NCBI GenBank assembly: GCA_017882405.1
Contig: JADGPO010000090.1
Span: 1-42,537 of the forward strand
Direction: 5' to 3'
DNA from: Solirubrobacteraceae bacterium
GTDB lineage: Bacteria > Actinomycetota > Thermoleophilia > Solirubrobacterales > Solirubrobacteraceae
DNA length: 42,537 nucleotides
The notes below the pieces were generated by a model. It searched no databases. It saw only the letters and a list, made by a program, of their open reading frames with translations, and had not been told where the DNA came from. Of this stretch, positions 15,673-24,394 are shown piece after piece (positions within the stretch are counted from its first letter, which is position 1; each line of letters begins with the position of its first letter). The translations under genes were made by a program, and so were the position numbers.

Positions 15673-16488
15673 GTGCCCCGGCGCCCTCGGATCGCCCTCA
15701 ACGACGCCACCGTGCTGCTCACGGGAGCCACTGGCGGGATCGGACAGGCGGTCGCCCGGGCGCTCGTCGCCCGCGGCGCCCGGCTGCTGCTGACCGGCCG
15801 CCGCAGCGACGTCCTGGAGGGGCTGGCCGGGGAGCTGGGAGCGCGGGCGCTGGTCGCCGATCTGGCGGCGGCTTCGGACGTGGAGCGGTTGGCCGCCGAG
15901 GCGGTCAGGGCTCGCGTCGACGTGCTGATCGCCAACGCGGGGATGCCCGCCAGCGGCGAGATCCGCGAGCTGGACGGCGATCAGGTTGACCGGATGCTGG
16001 ACGTGAACCTGCGCGCCCCGATCGCCCTCGCACACCGGCTGGCGCCGATGATGGCCGAGCGTGGCAGCGGCCAGTTGGTGTTCATCTCCTCGCTGTCGGG
16101 CCAGGTCGCCTCCCCAGCCTCCTCGCTGTACTCGGCCACCAAGTTCGGGCTGCGCGGCTTCGCCCTGGGCATCCGCGAGGACCTGCGCCGCTCCGACGTC
16201 GGAGTCTCGCTCGTCGTCCCAGGCTTCATCCGCGACGCCGGCATGTACGCCGACACCGGCGTCGAGCTCCCGGCCGGCGTGGCCACCCGCTCGCCCGAGC
16301 AGGTCGCTGCCGGCGTTATCCGGGCGATCGAGCGAAACCCGGCCGAGGTCTACGTCGCGCCGCTCAGCCTGCGGCTGGCCGCGGCGTTCGGCTCGGTCGC
16401 TCCCGCGCCGGCGGCAGTGGCCAGCCGTCTGATGGGGTCTCACCGGATCGCTGCCCGGCTCTCGCAGGCACAGCGCTCCCAGCGGTGA
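15673..16488 (+). CDS. Short-chain dehydrogenase/reductase (classical SDR)
   Basis: A 271-residue NAD(P)-dependent oxidoreductase. The nucleotide-binding motif is TGATGGIG, followed by NAG in LIANAGMP, a catalytic Ser in FISSLSG, and Tyr/Lys in YSATK. The basic residues after beta-strand 2 (TGRRSD) favour NADPH. The C-terminal part ends in a hydrophobic-basic tail of the kind seen in membrane-associated lipid-modifying SDRs. GTG start at 15673. The substrate is not predictable. It converges with the MscS gene at a 9-bp gap. Confidence 0.86.
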   Translation: MPRRPRIALNDATVLLTGATGGIGQAVARALVARGARLLLTGRRSDVLEGLAGELGARALVADLAAASDVERLAAEAVRARVDVLIANAGMPASGEIRELDGDQVDRMLDVNLRAPIALAHRLAPMMAERGSGQLVFISSLSGQVASPASSLYSATKFGLRGFALGIREDLRRSDVGVSLVVPGFIRDAGMYADTGVELPAGVATRSPEQVAAGVIRAIERNPAEVYVAPLSLRLAAAFGSVAPAPAAVASRLMGSHRIAARLSQAQRSQR

Positions 16489-16497
16489 GGGCGATGG

Positions 16498-17463
16498 TCA
16501 GCGGCGGTCGGTGGTGGCGGCTTCGTGCTCGCCGGTGACCGAGGACAGCGCGGCGATGATCTCGTCGGCGAGCTTGGCCCCGTCGTTGGCCAGCTCCGGC
16601 GTGGCCTGCACCCGCACCACCACGTCGTCGCCGTCGACCTCCTCCAGCAGCACGGCCTTGGAGCTGGTCGGGGTGACGATCTCGTTGTCGAGGATCGCCT
16701 GCACCTGGCTGGGCCTCACGCCCGAGGTGAGTCGCACCTTGACGTCGACGGACTCGGGTTCCTTGAGCGGCATCACGACCGCCGCCAGGACGACGTTGTT
16801 GGGAATCATGATCTGGTCGGCGCCGCGCGTCAGGGTCGTGTAGAGCAGACCAAGCGAGCTCACGATCCCCTCGACCTGCCCGCCGACGCCCCCGGCCTGC
16901 AACCGGATCCGTTCGCCGACGCGGAATGGGCGCGCGCTCAGCAGCACCATGCCGGCGATCGCGTTGCCCAGGGTCTGCTGCGCAGCGAGACCGAAGACGA
17001 CGGCCGTGAAGCCGCCGCCGAGGGCCAGCGTCTGCAGTTGTGCCCCCGCGACCCGCAGGGCCACCAGGACGGTGATGACAATCGTCAAAAGGCGGATCAA
17101 GAAGCCGAACGTGCCGGCCGTCGCCGGATCCATCCGCCGCAGGAAGGTCGGTCCGGCGAAACGGCTGGCGTCCCGCGCCAGCGCCCAACCAATCGCCACC
17201 AGCGCCAGCGCGACCCCGATCTGCAGTGGCGTCTGCAACGGGTGGGCCTTGTGTGGCTTCCAACCCAGGATGGCGGCTCGGTGGGCGTACGCGACAAGCA
17301 GTCCGACCAGCAGTGGGATGAGCACGAGGGCTTCTCGCTGGGCGCGCTTGACCGCTCGCCGGCTCACGTCGACCGATAGTCCGACGCGCTCCCACGCTTC
17401 GCTGCGCGTCTCGAACATTCGGTCCAGGTTCAGGTCCCTGCGGGGCTTGAATTGCCGGGGCAT
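16498..17463 (-). CDS. Small-conductance mechanosensitive channel, MscS family
   Basis: A 321-residue inner-membrane channel. Three membrane segments are visible (about residues 45-62, 82-98 and 118-142). The pore-lining helix follows (GGGFTAVVFGLAAQQTLGN and AIAGMVLL), then the MscS beta domain (RPFRVGERIRL, VEGIVSSLGLLYTTL, IMIPNN) and a C-terminal alpha/beta domain. Such channels open under membrane tension to release solutes in osmotic downshock. ATG at 17463 has AAGGAG very close upstream. The ProX-like protein at 7258 is another osmotic-stress gene, but the two are not linked in an operon. Confidence 0.92.
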   Translation of the reverse strand: MPRQFKPRRDLNLDRMFETRSEAWERVGLSVDVSRRAVKRAQREALVLIPLLVGLLVAYAHRAAILGWKPHKAHPLQTPLQIGVALALVAIGWALARDASRFAGPTFLRRMDPATAGTFGFLIRLLTIVITVLVALRVAGAQLQTLALGGGFTAVVFGLAAQQTLGNAIAGMVLLSARPFRVGERIRLQAGGVGGQVEGIVSSLGLLYTTLTRGADQIMIPNNVVLAAVVMPLKEPESVDVKVRLTSGVRPSQVQAILDNEIVTPTSSKAVLLEEVDGDDVVVRVQATPELANDGAKLADEIIAALSSVTGEHEAATTDRR

Positions 17464-17532
17464 ATCTCCTTGGGGTCTACGGGTCGGGTCTGTGCGTTAC
17501 GTAAACATGCTCACGGTCCCCGTTTCCATCAC

Positions 17533-19593
17533 CTAGAACAGGAGTCCCTGGTCGGGCTCATGCACCGGAGGCGCGGGCGCCGCGGGAGCGAGAAACGAGC
17601 CTCTCCCCCGTTCCGAAGGGTCGAGGTCGGACCCCTTGAGGAGCCCCGCCAGTCGCCTGCGCTCGTGCACCGGCGCGTACGCGCCACGGCGATAGAGGTC
17701 AAGATAGCGCTCCACCAGGTCGGAACGATGCTCGGAGAGCCAGTCCATGAACACTTGGCGTACCTCCCCCCGCAGGTGCAGGGCGATGCCGGTCACGTAA
17801 GCCGCTCCGGCCTCCGTGGCCAGCTCCAGGATCCGCTGCACCTGTTCGGGAGAGTCGTTGATCCCGGGCATCAGCGGCGCCACCAGAATGCCGGTGCGAA
17901 TGCCCGCCCGGTTGAGCTCGGCCACAGCCTCCAGCCGGGCCCGAGGATGCGGAGTGTGCGGCTCGGTGGCCCGCCACGCCTTCTCATCCAGCGTGGGCAC
18001 CGACAGGGCGGCGCTGAAGTCGGCGCGCCGATTGAGCTCGATCATCAGGTCGAGATCGCGCAGCAGCAGCGGCGACTTGGTCAGCACCGACCCCGGGTTG
18101 CGCGCCTCGATCATCGCCTCCCAGATCCCGCGGGTCAGCTTGTAGCGGCCCTCCACCCATTGATATGGGTCGGTATTGGTCCCCAGCGCGATGTGTTCGC
18201 CCTTCCACGAGGGCCGAGCCAGCTCCGCGCGTAGGCGCTCGGGCGCGTTGACCTTGACGACGATCTCGCGCTCGAAGTCACGGCCGGCGTCGAAGTCCAG
18301 ATACGTGTGCGTGGGACGAGCGAAGCAGTTGTGGCTGACGACGCCGTTGGCGATGAAATCGCCGGTGCCGGTCGTGATGTCGTACATGCGCATCACCAGC
18401 CCCAGCGGCCGAATTGAGGTCACTCGCAGCTGCGCTGTGGTCCACAGCCGCCGACCCGCAATCGACCGCTTGCGCGTGATCGCCGGATCGACGGTCGACA
18501 AGAGGCGCATGTGCTCAGACATGCCGCCAAGCACCCTTACATGCGCGACGCCGTTCGGGCTTGAGGGACGCTGATCGATCAACGAGTGATCGAACCCGAG
18601 TCGGTCAAGGCACGCCATGATGCAATCCAGTATCTGGCTATCGCCGTTCGAGATGCACAGATGACGCGCTCGTGTCCACGACCCTTCCGCATCAAAGACG
18701 CCTGCGAGAAATCCTTTGCTCCAGGAGAGGGACGATGAGAGCGGCCATGCGATCAGCTCTTCGATGCGCTCGTAGCTTGCGCGGGCGCCCGAATGGATGG
18801 CTGCGACCGCGCGGCGGTTGCCGACGGCAGCACTGTGCATGTCGAGATTCGCGGCCACCCCGAGAGCGTCCAGGAAAGACTTCGTACGCACCAAGGCTTC
18901 CTGGTCGGTGAGAGCGAGGCAGAATCTGTGAGCGATGTACGTCCTGCCATCGCGCCGGGTCCGTCGGTAGCGAAGGAGGTAACCGTCGCCGCCAATCACA
19001 CCGCACAGGTAGCCCCGCCGGTATTCATCGTCCCAGTCGGGCGGATCAGCAGCGCCTCCGAGGCCGAGCAACTTCGTGCCGGGCGTGAGGTGCGGACGCT
19101 TCAGCGTGCCGCTGCTCGCACCGGTGACGTGCTTCCAGCCACGACTCGTCAGAAATCGATGCCGATCACTCGCGATCAGCTGAGTTCCGTCCTCGAGCTG
19201 CGTCGCGTAAGCCCGTTCGAGACTCGACCATTTGTCAAGGACGGTCGTGATCGTAAATCGTCGGTGGACACCTTCGTCGGTCGTGCCATAGATGCGATCT
19301 CCGACCTCCAGGTCGCGTAGCGCTCTGGTGCGGCCGTCCGCCATCAGGATGCGCGTATCGCCGGACATGCAGTAAACGCACGAATGGGTACAGCCTCTAT
19401 ACGGGTTGATCGTCCAGCGGAACGGCATCCGCGACGCCTCCGGGACCCGGTTGAGGATCGACTTGGCCCGGACTTCGTAGAAACGGGTCGGGACCGCGTC
19501 GGGTGCCTCGAAATGGCGCACCACCGCCTCGTCCTTGTAGCCCGGCAGACGGGCGCTCTCCTCGGCCTCAAGACTCAGATTGCTCCACCGCAT
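17533..19593 (-). CDS. Rv2578c-type radical SAM protein interrupted by an intein
   Basis: A 686-residue precursor. The N-extein (1-74) carries the first two cysteines of the radical SAM cluster motif (Cys68 and Cys72). The intein (75-422) begins at the position of the third, and the C-extein starts at Cys423. Splicing would give a 338-residue protein with CTHSCVYCFARPTHTYLDF, the signature of the Rv2578c/SplB-like radical SAM family, whose function is unknown but which resembles spore photoproduct lyase. Without splicing the Fe-S cluster motif cannot form, so activity depends on it. ATG at 19593 has no Shine-Dalgarno and is abutted by an SOS-type dyad. It follows miaB by 63 bp. Codon use in the intein is less GC-biased than in the exteins. 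Confidence 0.92.
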   Translation of the reverse strand: MRWSNLSLEAEESARLPGYKDEAVVRHFEAPDAVPTRFYEVRAKSILNRVPEASRMPFRWTINPYRGCTHSCVYCMSGDTRILMADGRTRALRDLEVGDRIYGTTDEGVHRRFTITTVLDKWSSLERAYATQLEDGTQLIASDRHRFLTSRGWKHVTGASSGTLKRPHLTPGTKLLGLGGAADPPDWDDEYRRGYLCGVIGGDGYLLRYRRTRRDGRTYIAHRFCLALTDQEALVRTKSFLDALGVAANLDMHSAAVGNRRAVAAIHSGARASYERIEELIAWPLSSSLSWSKGFLAGVFDAEGSWTRARHLCISNGDSQILDCIMACLDRLGFDHSLIDQRPSSPNGVAHVRVLGGMSEHMRLLSTVDPAITRKRSIAGRRLWTTAQLRVTSIRPLGLVMRMYDITTGTGDFIANGVVSHNCFARPTHTYLDFDAGRDFEREIVVKVNAPERLRAELARPSWKGEHIALGTNTDPYQWVEGRYKLTRGIWEAMIEARNPGSVLTKSPLLLRDLDLMIELNRRADFSAALSVPTLDEKAWRATEPHTPHPRARLEAVAELNRAGIRTGILVAPLMPGINDSPEQVQRILELATEAGAAYVTGIALHLRGEVRQVFMDWLSEHRSDLVERYLDLYRRGAYAPVHERRRLAGLLKGSDLDPSERGRGSFLAPAAPAPPVHEPDQGLLF
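18328..19371 (-). mobile_element. Intein with LAGLIDADG homing endonuclease, 348 residues
   Basis: The intein spans residues 75-422 of the radical SAM precursor. Block A begins C-M-S-G-D-T. Block B has His145 in ASDRHRFLT. Two LAGLIDADG-type helices are visible, YLCGVIGGDG (195-204, acidic Asp203) and FLAGVFDAEG (295-304, acidic Glu303). Block F is MYDITTGTGDFIANG and block G ends VVSHN, with the +1 residue Cys423. All splicing residues (Cys1, His-Asn, +1 Cys) and both endonuclease acids are present, so the element looks active for both splicing and homing. Confidence 0.93.
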
Positions 19594-19614
19594 CGAACGT
19601 ATGTTCGCATACGT
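19594..19614. promoter_or_regulatory. SOS-type (LexA-like) box overlapping a second 18-bp dyad
   Basis: CGAAC-GTAT-GTTCG at 19594-19607 matches the Gram-positive LexA consensus CGAAC-N4-GTTCG. It ends one base before the ATG of the radical SAM gene. Sharing its sequence is another perfect dyad, ACGTATG-TTCG-CATACGT, at 19597-19614. Binding by LexA would block transcription start or a leaderless start. The second dyad could be a different operator, or a hairpin in RNA. Confidence 0.6.
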
Positions 19615-19656
19615 GGCGGATGGGGTCTGCCGGCCTTTTCGCCGGTATCCGGACCG

Positions 19657-20979
19657 TCAGCGGGCGGCGCGGGCCAGCAGCGAGGCCTCGCCCATGAGCG
19701 TCTGGCTGGTGGCCGAGGTGATCTGCACCTCGACGAGCTCGCCCGGCGCGCCGAGACCGGAGAAGTTGACCACCTTGTTGTGACGCGAGCGGCCGCGCAG
19801 GCGGCTGGGATCGGTGCGGGACGGGCCCTCCACCAGTACCTCCAGGGTCCTCCCCACGAAGCGCTGCGCCTGCTCGCGGGCGCGACGCTGTACGACCTCC
19901 ACCAGGCGCTCCATGCGAGCCACCTTGTCTTCGTGGGGCAGCTGGTCGGGCAGTACAGCGGCCTCGGTCTCGCGACGGGGCGAGTAGATGAACGTGAACG
20001 CGCCGTCGTAGCCGACCTCCTCCGCGACCTCGAGCGTCTGCTCGAAGTCGGCCTCGGTCTCGCCGGGGAAGCCCACGATGATGTCGGTGGTCAGCGCGCA
20101 GTCGGGGACGTGCTCGCGGATCAGCGCGACGCGATCGAGGTAGCGCTCGCGGGTGTAGGTGCGGCGCATGCGCTTGAGCACCGCACTCGAGCCCGATTGC
20201 AGCGGCAGGTGGATGTGCTCGCACACCGCCGCCAACTCGGCGTGGGCGCGGATCACGTCCTCGCGCATGTCCTTGGGATGGGGGCTGGTGTAACGGATGC
20301 GCTCGATCCCGCGGACGGCGTCGACCTCGGCGAGGAGCTGGGCGAACGTGATCCGCTGCTCCCGTGGCAGGTCGCGACCGTAGGAGTTGACGTTCTGGCC
20401 CAGCAGAGTGACCTCGCGCACCCCGTCGGACGCCAGGCCGGCGACCTCGGCGACCAGCTCAGCCGGGCCGCGGCTGACCTCCCGGCCGCGGGTGGAGGGC
20501 ACGATGCAGTACGAGCACACGGAGTTGCAGCCGACGCTGATCTGCACCCATCCCTGCGACTGCCGGGCCCGCTTGGCCGGCAGGTGCCCGGTGAAGCCCT
20601 CGAACTCGAAGAACCCCTGGGCGGTCAGCGAGTCGCTGGTCAAGAACTCGGCCAGCTTGTGCACCTGACCGGGTCCGAAGGCCACGTCGACGAACGGGAA
20701 GCGTGCGAACACCTCCTCCTTGACCGACTGTGCCCAGCATCCCCCGACGCCGATCACGCGCTGCGGATCCTCGCGCTTGAGCCGCTTGGCCTCCCCGAGA
20801 CGGGCGATGAAGCGGTCGTCGGCTTTCTCGCGGATCGAGCAGGTGTTGAAGAGGATCAGGTCGGCACCAGCGCTCGTGTCGGACTCGGCGTAGCCCAGCG
20901 AGTCCAGCATGCCCTTGATGCGCTCCGAGTCGTGCTCGTTCATCTGGCAGCCGAAGGTGGTCAGGTGATAGCGCTTCAT
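19657..20979 (-). CDS. miaB: tRNA-2-methylthio-N6-dimethylallyladenosine synthase
   Basis: A 440-residue radical SAM methylthiotransferase that adds the 2-methylthio group to i6A37, the product of MiaA (also in this window). The N-terminal UPF0004 domain holds the second-cluster cysteines (FGCQMNEHDSE, FNTCSIREKA, GGCWAQ). The radical SAM core has CNSVCSYC followed by VPSTRGREVSR. A C-terminal TRAM domain follows. ATG at 20979. The gap to rny is 22 nt. Sulfur insertion uses S-adenosylmethionine twice and consumes an auxiliary Fe-S cluster. Placement next to rny and recX-recA is conserved in actinobacteria. Confidence 0.96.
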   Translation of the reverse strand: MKRYHLTTFGCQMNEHDSERIKGMLDSLGYAESDTSAGADLILFNTCSIREKADDRFIARLGEAKRLKREDPQRVIGVGGCWAQSVKEEVFARFPFVDVAFGPGQVHKLAEFLTSDSLTAQGFFEFEGFTGHLPAKRARQSQGWVQISVGCNSVCSYCIVPSTRGREVSRGPAELVAEVAGLASDGVREVTLLGQNVNSYGRDLPREQRITFAQLLAEVDAVRGIERIRYTSPHPKDMREDVIRAHAELAAVCEHIHLPLQSGSSAVLKRMRRTYTRERYLDRVALIREHVPDCALTTDIIVGFPGETEADFEQTLEVAEEVGYDGAFTFIYSPRRETEAAVLPDQLPHEDKVARMERLVEVVQRRAREQAQRFVGRTLEVLVEGPSRTDPSRLRGRSRHNKVVNFSGLGAPGELVEVQITSATSQTLMGEASLLARAAR

Positions 20980-21001
20980 GTTGTCCCGAGGGTACCGCCG
21001 C

Positions 21002-22396
21002 TCAGCGCGCGTACTGGACGGCGCGCGACTCGCGGATCACCGTGACCTTGATCTGCCCCGGGTACTCCAGCTCCTTCTCGATCTCACGCGCGATCTCGTA
21101 CGAGAGCAAGGTCGCGGCGTCGTCGTCGATCGCCCCCGGGGCCACCATCACGCGGATCTCGCGCCCGGCCTGCATCGCGTAGACCTTGTCGACGCCCTTG
21201 TGGCGGGTGGCGATCTGCTCGAGGTCGCGCAGGCGCTTGACGTACTTCTCCAGCGATTCGCCGCGGGCCCCGGGGCGCGCGCCCGAGAGCGCGTCGGCCG
21301 CCTGGACGATCACCGCCTCGATCGTCTGGGGCTCGATCTCGTTGTGATGGGACTCCATCGCATGAGCCACCGCCTCGGACTCCCCGTAGCGGCGGGCCAG
21401 CTCGCCGCCGACGAGCGCGTGCGGCCCCTCGACCTCGTGGGTGACCGACTTGCCGATGTCGTGCAGCAGGGCGGCCCGACGGGCCGTCTTGGGGCTGGCG
21501 CCTAGCTCGTGGGCCATCATCGCCGCCAGTTGGGAGACCTCGATGGAGTGCGCGAGGACGTTCTGCCCGTAGCTGGTGCGAAAGCGCAGCCGGCCGAGCA
21601 GTTTGACCAGCTCCGGATGCACGCCCTGCACCGCGGCATCGAACACGCCCTGCTCACCGAGCTCGACGATGCGGGCCTCGAGCTCGGAGCGGGTCTGGTA
21701 GTAGGTTTCCTCGATCCGGGCCGGATGGATGCGGCCGTCGGAGAGCAGCTTCTCCAGCGTCAGCCGGGCGATCTCGCGGCGCACGCCGTCAAACCCCGAG
21801 AGCACCACCGCCCCGGGAGTGTCGTCGATGATGAAGTCCACTCCTGTCAAATTCTCCAGCGCGCGGATGTTGCGTCCCTCGCGGCCGATGATCCGGCCCT
21901 TCATGTCGTCGGAGGCCAGGTGCACGACCGACACCGTCGTCTCGGCGGCATGGGCGGCCGCCAGCCGCTGCATGCAGACCGAGAGGATGTTGCGCACGCG
22001 TCGCTCGGCCTCGCGCTTGGTCTCCTCCTCGATCTGGCGGATCCGGCGAGCCGAGTCGTGCTTGGCCTGCTCCTCGATCTCCTGCAGGAGCATCTGCTTG
22101 GCCCGCGCGCCCGACATCCCCGCCAGCCGCTCGAGCGTGCGCTCCACCTCCAGGCGGCTGGCGGCAAGCGCGGAGCGTTCCTCCTCCACGTCAGCCTCGC
22201 GCTTGGACAGGACATCCTCGCGCCGCTCCAGCGCGGTGCCACGCTCGGCCAGCGCTGCCTGAAGCGCGGTGGCCGTGGCGGTGTCCCGCTCGGCGGCCGC
22301 GGCTGCCGCCGGTCCGGAGCTGTGGCCCCGTCCGTAGAGGAGCGCGGCGATCACGATTCCGACCGCGATGAGCGCTGCGGCACCGACGATTTCCAT
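21002..22396 (-). CDS. rny: Ribonuclease Y
   Basis: A 464-residue membrane-anchored endoribonuclease that initiates mRNA decay. The N-terminal membrane helix spans about residues 3-20, then a charged coiled coil to ~residue 170, a KH domain (GRIIGREGRNIRALENLTG core, with VDFIIDDTPGAVVLSGFD) and an HD domain (HSIEVSQLAAMMAHELG, LLHDIGK, SHHNEIEP) that binds two metals. The coiled coil is somewhat shorter than in Bacillus RNase Y (~520 residues). ATG at 22396 has AGAGGAA 8 nt upstream. An extension to 22489 is open but does not resemble the family. RNase J is encoded at 34016-35692. Confidence 0.95.
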   Translation of the reverse strand: MEIVGAAALIAVGIVIAALLYGRGHSSGPAAAAAAERDTATATALQAALAERGTALERREDVLSKREADVEEERSALAASRLEVERTLERLAGMSGARAKQMLLQEIEEQAKHDSARRIRQIEEETKREAERRVRNILSVCMQRLAAAHAAETTVSVVHLASDDMKGRIIGREGRNIRALENLTGVDFIIDDTPGAVVLSGFDGVRREIARLTLEKLLSDGRIHPARIEETYYQTRSELEARIVELGEQGVFDAAVQGVHPELVKLLGRLRFRTSYGQNVLAHSIEVSQLAAMMAHELGASPKTARRAALLHDIGKSVTHEVEGPHALVGGELARRYGESEAVAHAMESHHNEIEPQTIEAVIVQAADALSGARPGARGESLEKYVKRLRDLEQIATRHKGVDKVYAMQAGREIRVMVAPGAIDDDAATLLSYEIAREIEKELEYPGQIKVTVIRESRAVQYAR

Positions 22397-22751
22397 GGTC
22401 GTTTCCTCTCGAAAGGCCCGGAGTTCCGGACCTCTGCCTTCACTGCTTTGATGACTTGAGAGCGAGCGACCGGCCCGTGCGAGGCGCACGAGCGGGTGCC
22501 AGGGCGGCGACGGTGCCGTCTAGCGCTGGCGAAGGGTGCCTGACACCCATCTGGGTCGCGGCCACGACCCCTTGCAGGTTGTCGTCAACATTTTTCTCTT
22601 CGGATACCGATGGCTGAAGTTTGCGGGTATTTCATGGCCTCATGGACCGTTCGTTCGCTACATCCATCGTAGTACCGGCCCAGGAGTGGCGCAATGCGTG
22701 CGCCCGGGGGCCGCGGCTGGGACGGGCCGGTGGGGTGACAGTCGGCGGGCG
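22397..22751 (-). promoter_or_regulatory. Hairpin-rich 5' leader of rny with candidate promoter
   Basis: No gene is convincing in this 355-bp gap. Read on the minus strand, TTGCGC and TACGAT separated by 17 nt (about 22665-22694) are a possible promoter, which would give a leader of roughly 270 nt. Four short perfect hairpins fall in it: 22553-22570 (6-bp stem), 22534-22548 (5-bp), 22477-22489 (5-bp) and 22418-22429 (4-bp). Long leaders that the nuclease itself cuts are known for RNase E; the same for RNase Y is only an idea here. Confidence 0.35.
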
Positions 22752-23255
22752 CTACCCGCCGCGCGCGTAGGCGCTGAGGGCGTCGAGCGCGAGCTCTGAC
22801 TCGTAGCCCTTGCGCAGGAGCACGCCCAGCGCGCGCTCGCGCTCGCGTCGCTCCCGTGGCGGCGCGGGAAAGCGCCGGCGCAGAAGCTCGAGCGCACGCT
22901 CGAGCTCGGTGGGCGCCTCGTCGAAGGCTCCGGCGCCCCCGCCCTGGGCTCCGGGTGCCAGCGCCCGCTCGGCCAGCTCGCGATCCACCCCACGGGCGAG
23001 CAGACCACGGCGGATCCGCTCGCTGCCCCACTGCTCGAGCTCGCGCTTGTCGGACGCGAACAGCTGGGCGAAGCGCTCGTCGTCGAGGAAGCCCTGTTCG
23101 GCGAAGGCCTGCAGCGCGGCGTCGATCAGCTCAGGCGAGACTCCCTTTCGCTCCAGTTGGGCACGAACCTCCGAGACCGTGCGCTCGCGGCGATTCAGGT
23201 ACGCATAACCGAGGTCCAGCGCCCGCTGGAGCCTCTCGTCGACGCCGAGCGACAT
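22752..23255 (-). CDS. recX: RecA regulator RecX
   Basis: A 167-residue RecX that binds RecA filaments and limits their growth. It has three-helix repeats (YAYLNRRERTVSEVRAQLERKG, where ERTVSEVRAQL is the hallmark; FLDDERFAQLF; and a C-terminal ALGVLLRKGYESELALDAL-type repeat). A linker rich in Gly and Ala separates repeats two and three, and the segment GGGAGAFDEAP is atypical. The ATG at 23255 lies 35 nt after the recA stop. A GGCGGG-CGCTA-CCCGCC hairpin surrounds its stop codon (22744-22760). Confidence 0.92.
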   Translation of the reverse strand: MSLGVDERLQRALDLGYAYLNRRERTVSEVRAQLERKGVSPELIDAALQAFAEQGFLDDERFAQLFASDKRELEQWGSERIRRGLLARGVDRELAERALAPGAQGGGAGAFDEAPTELERALELLRRRFPAPPRERRERERALGVLLRKGYESELALDALSAYARGG

Positions 23256-23290
23256 GCCCGTCCTGCCCTACGTTGCCGGACCCGCCGGCA

Positions 23291-24394
23291 CTAAGCGGCG
23301 GGCGCCACCGCCGCAAGCGGCGGGTCCTCGTGCTCGATCTCCTTGACGAGATCGCGGCTGAGGCCGAGCGCGGCATAGACCTTGTCCTCGATCTCGCTGG
23401 CCATCTCCGGATGCTCGTCGAGGAACGCCTTGGCGTTGCCGCGGCCCTGACCGAGACGCTCGTCGCCATAGGAGAAGAACGAGCCGGACTTGGTGACGAT
23501 GTTGTGCTCGATGCCGTAGTCGAGCAGGCAGCCGGACGTCGAGATGCCCCTGCCGAACTCGATGTCGAACTCCGCCTGCTTGAACGGTGCGGCCACCTTG
23601 TTCTTGACGACCTTGACGCGGACCCGGTTGCCGACCGCCTCGGTGCCGTCCTTGAGCGTCTCGATCCGGCGGATGTCCAGGCGCTGGGAGGCATAGAACT
23701 TCAGCGCCCGTCCGCCCGGTTGGGTCTCCGGTGAGCCGAACATCACCCCGACCTTCTCGCGGATCTGGTTGGTGAACACGCACAGCGTCTGCGCTCGGTT
23801 CAGGTTGCCCGCGAGCTTGCGCATCGCCTGGGACATCATCCGCGCCTGGGCGCCCACCGTCTGGTCGCCCATCTGGCCCTCGAGCTCCGCACGCGGGGTG
23901 AGCGCGGCCACCGAGTCGACGGCGACCAGGTCCACGGCGCCGGAGCGGATCAGCATGTCGACGATCTCCAGCGCCTGCTCGCCGTAGTCGGGCTGGGAGA
24001 CGAGCAGCTCGTCGATGTCGACCCCGATCGTCCGGGCGTAGAGCGGGTCCATGGCGTGCTCGGCGTCGACGAACGCGCATACGCCGCCGAGCTTCTGCGC
24101 CTCGGCGATGATGTGGTAGACGAGCGTCGTCTTGCCCGAGGACTCCGGGCCGAAGATCTCGATCATGCGGCCGCGTGGCACGCCGCCGATCCCGAGCGCG
24201 ATGTCGAGCGAGAGCGCACCGGTGGGGATCGCGTCGCAGTTCACGCGCGCGCCCGGGTCCCCCATCCTCATCACGGTCCCTTTGCCGAACTGCCGCTCAA
24301 TCTGGGTCAACGCCCCCTGCAGGGCGGCCTGACGCTTGGCGTCGGCCTTGGGGTCAGACGCGCCGACGGTTGCGCCTTTCTGGTTCTCGCTCAT
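23291..24394 (-). CDS. recA: Recombinase RecA
   Basis: A 367-residue ATPase that forms filaments on single-stranded DNA, catalyses strand exchange and triggers LexA self-cleavage. Walker A is GPESSGKTT (residues 82-90), Walker B is in [12 protein letters not shown], and the L2/monomer-interface segments ([24 protein letters not shown] core [24 protein letters not shown] core ALKFYAS) are intact. AAGGAG lies 10 nt before the ATG at 24394. No perfect CGAAC-N4-GTTCG box is visible in the ~150 bp upstream, unlike at the radical SAM gene. Confidence 0.97.
   Translation of the reverse strand: MSENQKGATVGASDPKADAKRQAALQGALTQIERQFGKGTVMRMGDPGARVNCDAIPTGALSLDIALGIGGVPRGRMIEIFGPESSGKTTLVYHIIAEAQKLGGVCAFVDAEHAMDPLYARTIGVDIDELLVSQPDYGEQALEIVDMLIRSGAVDLVAVDSVAALTPRAELEGQMGDQTVGAQARMMSQAMRKLAGNLNRAQTLCVFTNQIREKVGVMFGSPETQPGGRALKFYASQRLDIRRIETLKDGTEAVGNRVRVKVVKNKVAAPFKQAEFDIEFGRGISTSGCLLDYGIEHNIVTKSGSFFSYGDERLGQGRGNAKAFLDEHPEMASEIEDKVYAALGLSRDLVKEIEHEDPPLAAVAPAA

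Noticed and set aside
22585..23031. Minus-strand ORF of 148 codons over recX and the rny leader
   Set aside because: Arg/Ala-rich shadow of recX with no motif.
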